A DNA stretch of 64,000 nucleotides from Gautieria morchelliformis (lineage: Eukaryota > Basidiomycota > Agaricomycetes > Gomphales > Gomphaceae). Every line of letters begins with the position of its first letter. Position 1 is the stretch's first letter. Position numbers and translations under genes: made by a program. Positions 55,939 through 64,000 of this stretch are shown piece by piece. Below the pieces are notes generated by a model. It did no database searches. It was not told the DNA's origin and worked only from the letters and a program-made list of their open reading frames with translations. The stretch covers positions 301,678 to 365,677 of the forward strand of contig WHVA01000045.1 in the NCBI GenBank assembly GCA_015179125.1, given 5' to 3'.

Positions 55939-56969
55939 TGTCAATATTGGTTTTTAGGCGTTAATATCGTGTATTAGTGAACACAGCAAATGCCCGAATA
56001 GCTTGTGCGAAGAGGTATGCCGTTCGGCGAATAAGGTGAACCAATAAATGTTCAGAAGATAAGAGGGCTGCCCGAACGGGGCTCACCCTATCTACAGTCG
56101 TAGCAAAATAGCCCGTGGCACTTGACAATGTAATGTGCAAGGTGTCACGGAAAGGTTGTTTAAGTAGCAACAATCCTTTCACCGGCGAAGGCGCTCCTTC
56201 GGAGCCCTTCGCCGACAGCACAGATAATAGTTCAAAGGCTAAGGTAATGAAGATGAAGTATGAAAACTCACCAGTGATGCTTAAGTCTTCCTCTGGTCGA
56301 AGATAGGAATCTACAGGAGAAGGCTCAAGACAATGGTCACAGCGAGGTCAAGTTTTGCACAAGATGGACGTATGATAATTGAACTGGGGAATATACATGC
56401 GAATGTAAACTACTTATATCGAATGCTCGTATGATACCAGCGAATAGGAAAGAGGCCGTCTGGAGTCAGGGTTGGATAGGGGTGCGCAGTCATGATACAG
56501 GATAAATGAAACACATGTACAATAGAATGAGGGAAGGGTGCGAATGTGAAATGATGGGGAGAAGAGAGGATGAAGGCACCTATGTACGAAAACACGCCTT
56601 GCGACCTGCATATATGTTACCCTGCATGGACTCTTTGTCTGCTGGGCTGATCCCACATGATCTACGGTTAGGGCATCCCGCGAATGCATTCTGGCCATAT
56701 GAACACCTAAAGGGGTTGGATCGGGAAGGTGATGGGGCCAGTGATGAACCATCAAGCTGGGTAAGGGATGTCGATCATGTTTGATGGCGTGCCTGCTGGC
56801 GAACGATGCTCGCAGCGAATGGTCATTTGGCGAATGCGACGAAGGGCGAATGGAATGATCATAGAAGAGGCGTGACCTAAGGGAAGGGCGAAGCTGTGCG
56901 AACATAGAGGAGGACTGGGGGAAGGGACAATAGGGGTCATTGGATACAGGAAATAAACGAGTCATGTCA
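55939..56969 (-). repeat. full-length LTR of family C, minus orientation
   Basis: On the minus strand it reads TGACATGACTCGTTTATTTC to ATATTGACA, 1,031 bp. It contains the CTTCGCCGGTGAAAGG palindrome region and a TATA-like ATTCGATATAAGTAG. Its length equals that of the right LTR after removal of that LTR's insertion. Confidence 0.8.
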
Positions 56970-57009
56970 TCTGATCATAGGAACACCCGACCGGGTTTGA
57001 GCGGGGGAG
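56970..57009 (+). other. 40-bp spacer with polypurine tract
   Basis: Ends GAGCGGGGGAG directly before the TG of the plus LTR, as the polypurine tract of an LTR element does. A similar spacer occurs next to a minus-oriented LTR start at 6196-6240. Confidence 0.7.
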
Positions 57010-58588
57010 TGTCATGACCCGTCTATTTCCCTTACCTCGCTCCCTCTATGTTCCCCCTCATCGCTCCCCCTGCATCTTCGCCTGAGTTCACCCTACTCTT
57101 CGACCACTCCTCCCCTATGTTCGCTCCATTCGCTGTTCACCCCATTTGCCGAACGGTTATTTGCTGCTCGCATCATTTGCTAGCAGGCACGCCATCAAAA
57201 CATGATCGACATCCTTTACCCGGCATGATGGTCCATCACTGGCCCCATCATCTTCCTAATGCAACCCCTTTAGGTGTTCATATTGTTATTTGAAGAGGAA
57301 GAAAACATTTCAGTCAGGACAATCTATTCTGTTATCAATCATTCTCACCTTTCACCATATTTCTTGTCATTCCGAGAACCATTCCGAGTCGAGTCGAGTC
57401 GAGGTGCACATATGCGTATCATTTCCCACATATTATCGAGTCGAGTCCCTGTCCTATATGCCTGACATCATATTTGACATCATCTGTTCAGGAATTAGCC
57501 ATCTAGGGGTCACAGCATCATACTTGACATCATCTTGACCCTAACTCCTAGCCCCATTATTTTTCACATGACTATCTACTCCTATTGTATATTGTTTAAA
57601 TACTTGGACACTAGATACGAATAAACAAGCGACTTAACAATCTTTTTCCCTAGAGCTTCGAGTTATAAGCTTCTTTGGACTATTATTGTTTCCTCCTCAA
57701 CTCTTATTGCACTAAGAACATTGCTTAATTCTAGAACTCTAGAACATTGCTCTTATCTCTCACCAAGAACACCTCTTACCACACTATTAACCACTTGACT
57801 CCAACCCCTAAATCTCATTTATATTACATATGGCCGGAATGCATTCGTGGGACGTCCTACCCGTAGGTCGTGTGGGATCAACCCAGCAGACGAAGAGTCC
57901 ATGCAGGGTGGTGTATATGCAGGTCCCAAGGCATGTTTTCGTACATAAGTGCCTTCGCCCTCTTTTCCCTCCATCGTTTCATGTTCGCACTCCTCCCTCA
58001 CTCTATTGTATGTTTATTTCATCTATTTGTATCATCACTGCGCACCCCTATCCAACCCTGACTCATGACGGCCTCTGTCCTATTCGCTGATACCTTACAA
58101 GCATTCGATATAAGTAGTTTACATTCGCATGTATATTCCCCGGTTCAATTATCATACGTCCATCTTGTGCAAAACTTGACCTCGCTGTGACTATCGTCCT
58201 GAGCCTTCTCCTGTAGATTTCTATCTTCGACCAGAGGAAGACTTAGGCATCACTGGTGAGTTTTCACACTTCATCTTAGTTACCTTAGCCTTTGAACTAT
58301 TTTCTGTGCTGTCAGCGAAGGGCTCTGAAGGGGCGCCTTCGCCGGCGAAAGGACTGTTGCTACTTAGACAACCTTTCCGTGACACCTTGCACGTTACATC
58401 GTCAAGTGCCATGGGCTATTTCACTATGACTTTAGATAGGGTGAACCCCGATCGGGTAGCCCTCTTATCTTCTGAACATTTATTGGTTCACCCTCTTCGC
58501 TGAACGGCATACCTATTCGCACAAGTTATTTGGGCATTCGCTGTGTTCGCTAATACATGATATTAACACCTAAAAATCAATCTTGACA
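57010..58588 (+). repeat. full-length LTR of family C, plus orientation, with nested insertion
   Basis: Starts TGTCATGACCCGTCTATT and ends CAATCTTGACA. With the 543-bp insertion and its 5-bp duplication removed it is 1,031 bp, the same as the left LTR. It contains a TATA-like block near 58110 and the CTTCGCCGGCGAAAGG palindrome near 58337. Confidence 0.85.
57284..57826. mobile_element. solo LTR (or small element) inserted in LTR C
   Basis: Starts TGTTATTTGAAGAGG and ends near TTTATATTA(CA). The 5-bp CATAT occurs on both sides (57279-57283 and 57827-57831). The uninterrupted site GTTCATATGGCC is present in the left LTR, which proves insertion. Contains TATTGTTTAAATAC. No coding sequence. Confidence 0.75.
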
Positions 58589-58932
58589 GTATAATTGAAC
58601 TAACAGCTACAGTCAAAGCATTATTCCATCTACTCGTCACTCCCTTCTACACATGCACTCTGCGCCACTTCTATTTGCAGGACAGCCTTACCCCTTCACG
58701 GGTCGCCCTCCCCCGCAACAATCCTTCGCACAGATTCCTGCCCTCCCTGGCGGGCCTGGACCTTCTCCCCCACTGGATTCCGAGTCATGCTCCACAACCT
58801 TTACCCACAAATTCTCTGTTTCTTTGAATAACAACCTTATCTACTCTGTACGACCTGTGTACTTGTTCACCTCTATTAGCTCCCATTCCGATTGGTCCTT
58901 CATCATCCATGTACACCTTCTTGGTCTCTCTA
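58589..58932. other. short stretch between LTR C and the chromovirus copy
   Basis: Holds an open frame (58653-58937) with proline-rich sequence FTGRPPPQQSFAQIPALPGG and no recognised domain. It may be flank or an internal fragment of either element. Confidence 0.35.
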
Positions 58933-59147
58933 TGTAAATAACCTATGTAATTATGTATGTACACTAGTGTTACATAATACCAGTGGGCCCCTTAGGGACC
59001 CACTGTATAGTTTATGCGTGAGAACCGGTCAGCGGTTCCCATTGCATCTTACCCTTACACTGTCACTACGTAGCGTTCAGAATACCACTCCTTGGTCAAG
59101 TTCTGTTGTGCCCTTGTGACACAAGGCTTAAGATCGTCATCTTTACA
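58933..59147 (+). repeat. LTR of chromovirus copy 2
   Basis: TGTAAATAACC...CATCTTTACA, 215 bp, a match to 5190-4978 and 61050-60838 on the minus strand. Confidence 0.85.
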
Positions 59148-59740
59148 CCTTTTTGAACTTGACCTGCGGTTGATCGCCACGCGACCAACCGATTGTGGAT
59201 TCGAAGCAATCTTGAAAAAGATTGCTGCGTCGACGACTAAACATCGTTGATACCCTCCAGTAGACCCTCTATTGTCGGCTGCGAGTGTGATGATTCCCAC
59301 GCAGTCGAAGACGGACACAAGTGTCGAGCTCGCAGTCCACACAACGGCTGACGCTACCCTGGACCATGAGTCAAGGACGCCAGAAGTTGAAGCCGCTGTC
59401 CTTTCCAGTTCCGACTTAGCGGAAATCTCGATACATAACACCTTGTGATACAAGGCATAAGATCGACATCTTTACACCTTTTTGAACTATCCTGCAGTTG
59501 ATCGCCACGTGACCAACCGATTGTGGATTCGAAGCAATCTTGAAAAAGATCGCTGTGTTGACGACTAAGCATCATTGATAGCCTCCAGTAGACTCTCCAC
59601 TGTCAGCTGCAAGCATGATGATTCCACACAGTCGAAGACGGACACGAGCATCGAGCTCGCGGTCCACGCCACAGGCGCAGCCCAGTTACACAACGGCTGA
59701 TGCTACCCTGGCCCAAGAATCCAGGACGCCAGAAGATGGA
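59110..59740 (+). repeat. tandem duplication of leader with an LTR-family piece between
   Basis: CTTGTGA.ACAAGGC..AAGAT starts both copies (59113 and 59442). Both run through GGATTCGAAGCAATCTTGAA and CCTCCAGTAGAC to CAGGACGCC/AAGGACGCC. Between them TTGAAGCCGCTGTCCTTTCC to ATACATAACAC matches the start of the LTR family at 53097 and 45313. It suggests insertion followed by unequal exchange, or template switching during reverse transcription. Confidence 0.7.
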
Positions 59741-60837
59741 GAGATTGTAGATCTCACCGCCCTCGTCCCCCAATAGAGGACGAGGAAAACCCTGACCATG
59801 TCTCACCGAGCGTGGTCAAGGATGAGACCTCGCCGGGCAACAAGCCAGCACTGCCCCCCAATCCCCTGTGCCCAGAGATAAAGGAAAAGGCAGAGAGGTC
59901 TTGCTGTCGTCAGATGGCAGAGCATCAATATCGAGACGGGCACAAAGCCACAACTCGAACTGCCACTCACGAAGTTGAGTGACGATGATCGTCCCCGAAG
60001 GAGGACGAAGACAAACAAGACGAGCCCCTGATGACGGTCAGGGCTCGGAATACTCAAGCTCAAGTCACAAGAGCTCGAGGACTCATGCCATAGACAACGA
60101 GACGGCAGAGGCAGTGAACAAGCAGGTGCAGGATGCATTGCACCAGAACGCCCTCTTGGGCCACAAGCACGATCAAATTGCATCGCAGCTTGATAACATC
60201 GCCACTGCTCTCATGGAGGTTGGAAAAGAGCTCCACCAAACAGAGGAGATCAGGCTACGCGACGCTGCCACGCTGGAGGATGTCCAGACGGCCCTCCGCT
60301 CACGTGGGGAACGCGAAGCGCCATGTCAAAGCTCATGACAGTCTGCAGCTAGTGAACATGGCCACAACGGGGAAGACCCATGGTGAAAGGAACGGGACAG
60401 GCAGCGAATGCCGCCGCCAGCCTCCCTGGTCAAGCAGGACATGTGGTTCAGAAATGAACCCCAAGAGAAACTGGCTGCCCCCACGGACAGCCGCAAGATG
60501 ATCCAACAGATAGTCAGAGAGCAGATCGCCTCAGAGCCTGACTCTGAAGCGACTATGGAGAGCCTATAGCTCGAAGTCATGCACTGGCAGCGAAAAGAGG
60601 CTGCAGCCGCATGCCGCCATACGCGGGCCCTCGAGCTGCTGGCGAAGAACACTGAGGAAGCGGTGGCCCAAAGCCATGTCGCTCAGCAGCCCGAAGAACA
60701 GCTCATGCGAGCCGTGCAGGACGCACGACAAGCGTGCGCAGCCTACAACAGCAGGCTGCAGATCCGCAACGTGGGACTGATGGGGGACACCAGGCACAAG
60801 ATGCCCCTGGATTTGAGAGCACAAAATGCTCCCAATA
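59640..60837 (+). pseudogene. gag-like region of chromovirus copy 2 (broken)
   Basis: Same blocks as 4828-3779: the acidic start, SQLDNIATALMEVGKELHQT, RKMIQQIVREQIASEPDSEA, then a TAG, then HWQRKEAAAACRHTRALELL. The end is SQSHVAQQPEEQLM-type sequence, reading AQQPEEQLMRAVQDARQACA and stopping at NAPNI by the next LTR. Several frame changes and a stop; inactive. Confidence 0.65.
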
Positions 60838-61050
60838 TATAAAGATGTCTATCTTAGACCTTAAGTCACAAGAGCATGGCAGAACTTGACCAATGTGTGG
60901 TATTCTGATGCTACGTAGTGACAGTGTAAGGGTAAGATGCGATGTGGACCGCTAGTCGGTTCCCACGCATAAACTATACAGTGGGTCCCTAAGGGGCCCA
61001 CTGGGATTATGTAATAACTAATGTACATGTAGATACACGGGTTATTTACA
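60838..61050 (-). repeat. 3' LTR of chromovirus copy 3
   Basis: TGTAAATAACCCG to CATCTTTATA, 213 bp. The last inverted-end base differs (TATAAAG in place of TGTAAAG on the plus strand). It directly follows GGGGGAGGG on the minus strand. Confidence 0.85.
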
Positions 61051-61118
61051 CCCTCCCCCTCTATAGACAACTATAGGGGTTAGCTACTACTCATAGAGGT
61101 CGTCCATGAGGGAGTCCT

Positions 61119-63059
61119 CTAGAGTGGCCGATACGATGACGTCGTCGTCGTACGGAGCCGGTGGAGCACGTGACTCCTCCGGGGCACCTCCGCGTCATCG
61201 GTGGTGATTGCGTGAGGCTGGTCAGCCTCACCACTAGCGGCGGTCTCCGCTTGGGTGCTGGGGCCCGTGTCCTCGCGGAGCATGGCCTCAGCAGCAAGGT
61301 CCTCAGTCTGAGGAGGGGGCCGGAAGCGCGCCAGCTCTCGGTCGAGCTGGGCGTGAGTGAGGGGTCGCGGCACCGCGGCCCTCACATGGCTGGTCTCGAT
61401 GACCTTTTGTTGGCCCTCACGGGCGGCGGCACTGAATGCCGCGCCGGTGATGCTGCGTTGAACATAATGTTCAATGCGCGCCGCTCGCTCGCGAGTGACT
61501 CCCGCGTAGCGGGCCAGCCATCTCGTGATCTCCGCGAGTGGGATGTCGGGGCCGGCTCGGCCCTCCACAGGGAATGGGCCCGTGATTGAGAGCCGCAGGG
61601 TGGTGCTCTGAGGCATCAGCACCTCCCTGGCGTCGACGAGGCTCGACCATTGGTCCGTCGAGCCAAAGAGGTCGAGTAGCCTCGCCCTGAGTGGTGATGC
61701 GACCCCTTTGACCCGGGGTGCAAGGGCCTTCAACCACATCCAGACGTCCATGTCGTCTAGGTTGAAGGTGCCATCCGTGTTGTCACGGATGGCGGAGGGG
61801 ATTCCTTCAGGGTTGTGTATCCAACCCTTTAGAGTGGCCGCGATGTCGTGTGGGGTACCGCCCGCTATCACGAGACAATCCCTTTTGGGATTGCGAGCGC
61901 GTTGTTCGCGCTTGATGCATTTGAATACGCTGATCATCTCGCGCGTACGCGCGAGCTGCAGTGTTTCTTTTGCCCACGCTAGGAGTTCGACGAAGTGTGG
62001 GTCGTCGAGCGGGCAGATGTCGTACCATTGAGTACGACGCTGTTGGGCCTTTCCTACTGGTCGTGGTAGGAGGCCCGTCTCGGAGATCGGTGGATCTCCG
62101 AGTGGGATGATCAGTCCCTCCCCCGGGTAGGGAGGGTGAACTGTCCCCGCCGGCGGAGGCAGGGCCACGCCGGGCCCGATGTACTGGGCCTCGACCTGTG
62201 CTACCCGCCGCTGAAGGGCGGGGTCGTTTATGGTGTGCGACGATGACGCCGCTAGGTAAGCGCTGATTGCGCTTTCCTTTGCAATGGCTAGCCCATTGAC
62301 GGTGTGGGGGGAGCCGTGCAATTTCTTGCGCTTTTTCTTTGGCTGCTCTGCCAGCCGCTGTGCCCGTTCGGGGTCGTACGTCTTCCAGACGGACGAGTCG
62401 GACTCCCATCCATCTGGGACGCCGTACGCAGAGTCGGAAGGCGCGCTCTGCCCTTCCGTCGTCGGAGTCAGCGCCGGCAATCGGGACGCTAGCCCCGATG
62501 TTGCGCGCGCTGGCAACGGCACCGTCGTGCGAGGTGAAGATGGCCCAGCCACTGGGTCCGTGGCCGGGTCATGTCGCGGCCTTTTTGAGGCAGCGTGGAC
62601 CAGGGTAACCTGGAGCTGGGCTGCACTCAGCTGCTGCTCCAGTTCCTTGATCTTGGCGCGCTCGGTTACGAGCGCATCGTCGCGGTCCTCGACCGCACGT
62701 TCCAGCTCCTTGACCTCTTGTCTAAGGTCGTGGACGTCCCGGAGGGGCTCTTCTCGCACGTCACACGCGATGCCCCTTGGGAGCCATCCCCAGGCTGCAT
62801 CGATGGCGTTGCCGATGTCTTCGTCCCGCAATTTGACCTTGCCGGTGCCTGTCGCGGCCCTTAAGTGCTCGGCGTAGTCCGCGCACGTTGCGCAATCGTC
62901 CGGGTGGACGATGGCAAGGGCATCCTCCCATCCCACGATCATCCAGTGCTCCTGGTCTACTGGAGCACGGAGAATATCTGTGGCCCCCTGTCTCGGGGCT
63001 GTTGCTCGTGTTGTGGATGTTGACGGATCAACGTCCATCCCATCTTTGGGGGGCATCAT
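61119..63059 (-). CDS. additional 646-aa ORF downstream of pol in the chromovirus
   Basis: A single open frame without introns that starts MMPPKDGMDVDPSTSTTRAT at 63059, 96 bp after the pol stop, and ends at 61119, about 70 bp before the 3' LTR. Visible parts: residues 25-100 with DQEHWMIVGWEDALAIVHPD and CATC; a coiled coil about 110-150 (DLRQEVKELERAVEDRDDAL and KIKELEQQLSAAQLQ); a disordered Ser/Pro/Thr part; KKKRKK, a likely nuclear signal near 255; a folded C-terminal region (KAPRVKG-like, then LLDLFGSTDQWSSLVDAREV, WLARYAGVTRERAARIEHYV); and an acidic-basic tail. No membrane segment or signal peptide is seen, so it is not an envelope protein despite its position. Function unknown; a gag-like or accessory structural protein is possible. 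Confidence 0.8.
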   Translation of the reverse strand: MMPPKDGMDVDPSTSTTRATAPRQGATDILRAPVDQEHWMIVGWEDALAIVHPDDCATCADYAEHLRAATGTGKVKLRDEDIGNAIDAAWGWLPRGIACDVREEPLRDVHDLRQEVKELERAVEDRDDALVTERAKIKELEQQLSAAQLQVTLVHAASKRPRHDPATDPVAGPSSPRTTVPLPARATSGLASRLPALTPTTEGQSAPSDSAYGVPDGWESDSSVWKTYDPERAQRLAEQPKKKRKKLHGSPHTVNGLAIAKESAISAYLAASSSHTINDPALQRRVAQVEAQYIGPGVALPPPAGTVHPPYPGEGLIIPLGDPPISETGLLPRPVGKAQQRRTQWYDICPLDDPHFVELLAWAKETLQLARTREMISVFKCIKREQRARNPKRDCLVIAGGTPHDIAATLKGWIHNPEGIPSAIRDNTDGTFNLDDMDVWMWLKALAPRVKGVASPLRARLLDLFGSTDQWSSLVDAREVLMPQSTTLRLSITGPFPVEGRAGPDIPLAEITRWLARYAGVTRERAARIEHYVQRSITGAAFSAAAREGQQKVIETSHVRAAVPRPLTHAQLDRELARFRPPPQTEDLAAEAMLREDTGPSTQAETAASGEADQPHAITTDDAEVPRRSHVLHRLRTTTTSSYRPL

Positions 63060-63154
63060 CTTCGTGGGTAGATGATGGTGGTGGTTGCTTCCAAGAAGCG
63101 ATGCGCCCTCGGAAAGATCCGAGGCGAAAATTTAACCGCACCGTGGCCGGCGCG

Positions 63155-64000
63155 TCATGTGGTCTGCACATGACAGACGTGTCTAGCGGCGTCTGGGAGG
63201 TCGCGTGGCTTGCCCACCCCCCGAAGCTCTAGATAGCTATCTAGGGCTTCAAGGTCCTTGCAGGACGACATGGGTTCCCATGTCATGTCGCCTAGGGTCC
63301 AACGGACCTGGAATTCCAGGTCCGTCGAGTTTATCCATCGATGTGCGATAATCTCGTCGACGAGCCACTCCTCGTCGTCATTTGCTCTGAAGTCATAAAA
63401 TGACTTGGCCTCACGACGAGGGAACAATTCGTCGTTGTTAGCCCCGTATCGCCGTACGAGGCTGGAATGGAAGACCGGTGAAATGGGACGGCTTTTCAGT
63501 TCGTCGGGAAGATCGAGGGTCACCGTCGAGGCGTCGTTGTGAGCCTCGACGATGCGGTACGGTCCGATGTACCGCGGGACTAGTTTTCTGGCTCTTCCTT
63601 TCGGGAGAGTTAGGTTTTGTGTCGAAAGGTAGACGCGGTCGTTGGCCGCGTACCTGTCGCTCGCCATACGTTTCTTATTTGCGTGAAACGTTTGCGTCAC
63701 TCGATGCTCTATGATTGCATCGTGTGCCGCCATCAGGTTCCACTTTGCCTGATGTGCGAACCGGGCCACCCCCTTGAACGGGGTGTCCACGGCTATGGGG
63801 AGGTCTATCCGCGGCATATAGCCGTGGTTCAGCTCGAAAGGTGCGAACCCTGTGGTCGCGCTGACGTTGCTGTTGAGGGTGACCTCAACCATTGGGCATT
63901 TCACTGCCCAATCCTTCTGATCGTCTCTGACAACCGCGCGCAATATCTGGCCGATCGAGCGGTTTGCCCCGCTCGGTTGCTCCATCCGTTTGGGGATGGA
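63155..64000 (-). CDS. pol C-terminus: integrase with GPY/F module and chromodomain (partial)
   Basis: Enters from the right edge. It reads the end of the integrase core (SIGQILRAVV; NSNVSATTGFAPFELNHGYM), then VYLSTQNLTLPKGRARKLVP with RYIGPYRIVEAHNDAS, which is the GPY/F module. ISPVFHSSLVRRY and a chromodomain follow (EEWLVDEIIAHRW, LEFQVRWTLGDMTWEPMSSC, ALDSYLELRG). The chromodomain has the aromatic W-W pattern of fungal chromoviruses. Such domains guide integration to marked chromatin. It ends at 63155 with HVCHVQTT. The frame is open throughout the window. Confidence 0.92.
   Translation of the reverse strand, partial: SIPKRMEQPSGANRSIGQILRAVVRDDQKDWAVKCPMVEVTLNSNVSATTGFAPFELNHGYMPRIDLPIAVDTPFKGVARFAHQAKWNLMAAHDAIIEHRVTQTFHANKKRMASDRYAANDRVYLSTQNLTLPKGRARKLVPRYIGPYRIVEAHNDASTVTLDLPDELKSRPISPVFHSSLVRRYGANNDELFPRREAKSFYDFRANDDEEWLVDEIIAHRWINSTDLEFQVRWTLGDMTWEPMSSCKDLEALDSYLELRGVGKPRDLPDAARHVCHVQTT

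Larger units (their letters stand above)
58933..60837 (+). mobile_element. chromovirus copy 2, plus orientation, truncated at right
   Basis: LTR at 58933-59147, then leader and gag-like sequence up to 60837, where the oppositely oriented LTR of the next copy begins. The leader is duplicated in tandem (59110-59385 and 59440-59740) around a 55-bp piece that matches the start of the GTTGAAGCC LTR family. Confidence 0.8.
60838..64000 (-). mobile_element. chromodomain Ty3/gypsy element (chromovirus copy 3), 3' part
   Basis: Minus strand: pol enters from the right edge (integrase C-terminus and chromodomain), then a separate 646-codon ORF, a polypurine tract (AGAGGGGGAGGG) and the 3' LTR 61050-60838. 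Both ORFs are open, so this copy is younger than the other elements in the window. Its 3' LTR lies inside the gag of copy 2, in the opposite orientation. Confidence 0.9.

Noticed and set aside
61807..62877. Long frames overlapping the 646-aa ORF (62409-61807 minus, 62284-62877 plus)
   Set aside because: Shadows of the real ORF in GC-rich coding sequence. They contain no domain and the main frame explains the region.
1..64000. CRISPR arrays, rRNA genes, bacterial operons
   Set aside because: Looked for and not found. Repeats present are minisatellites, LTRs and TIR elements without spacer structure.
63000..64000. The ORF after pol as an envelope gene (errantivirus-like)
   Set aside because: No signal peptide, no transmembrane helix and no furin-like site. 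The coiled coil and basic nuclear-type signal point elsewhere.

Overview
The window reads as nuclear DNA of a filamentous basidiomycete, most likely a mushroom-forming Agaricomycete. The genes carry many short GT-AG introns of about 50-70 bp. Fungal housekeeping genes are recognisable: the TFIIH subunit Tfb3/MAT1, a Bni1/SepA-type formin, a PKA catalytic subunit, and a fungal NAD-dependent epimerase family member. Repeats are dominated by Ty3/gypsy LTR elements, including a chromodomain type. No bacterial or organellar features were seen. This assignment is inference from gene content.

Layout. 1-6450 is a nest of LTR retrotransposons on the minus strand: a degenerate Ty3/gypsy element inserted into the gag of a second element, which itself sits in a third, older LTR. 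7286-30855 is the gene-rich core: an intact 12-exon P-type IIIB (MgtA-like) Mg2+ ATPase (-), an NAD-dependent epimerase-like gene (+), TFB3 (-), an Hsp20-like (alpha-crystallin-like) domain gene (+), a formin (+) and a PKA catalytic subunit (+). A 25-bp-periodic palindrome cluster lies just past the PKA stop.

31260-43155 is an accessory block built by segmental duplication. Two copies of a Crinkler/RHS-like P-loop NTPase plus PD-(D/E)XK nuclease gene are each followed by a broken piece of the mitochondrial complex I 24-kDa subunit gene. They flank an RCC1-repeat (FMP25-like) gene and a 3.19-kb TIR DNA transposon with perfect 39-bp ends. Nuclease copy B (39936-41742) is open through three exons (567 aa). 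Copy A is a pseudogene.

43155-64000 is repeat-rich. It holds minisatellites, broken genes (glycosyltransferase family 25, probable RTC1/WDR24), a 1,176-bp hAT-like element with a perfect 8-bp target duplication, and a candidate MITE. It also holds two full-length 1,031-bp LTRs placed head to head (one split by a 543-bp solo LTR) and two oppositely oriented copies of a chromodomain Ty3/gypsy family. The rightmost copy encodes integrase plus chromodomain and, after pol, an unusual 646-aa ORF ending at its 3' LTR.

The host genes do not form one pathway. The formin and PKA (polarity and cAMP signalling) are tandem neighbours, and TFB3 and the epimerase are convergent. The most unusual parts are the NTPase-nuclease pair, the MgtA-like ATPase in a fungus, the recurrent head-to-head LTR structure, and the 646-aa extra ORF of the chromovirus.
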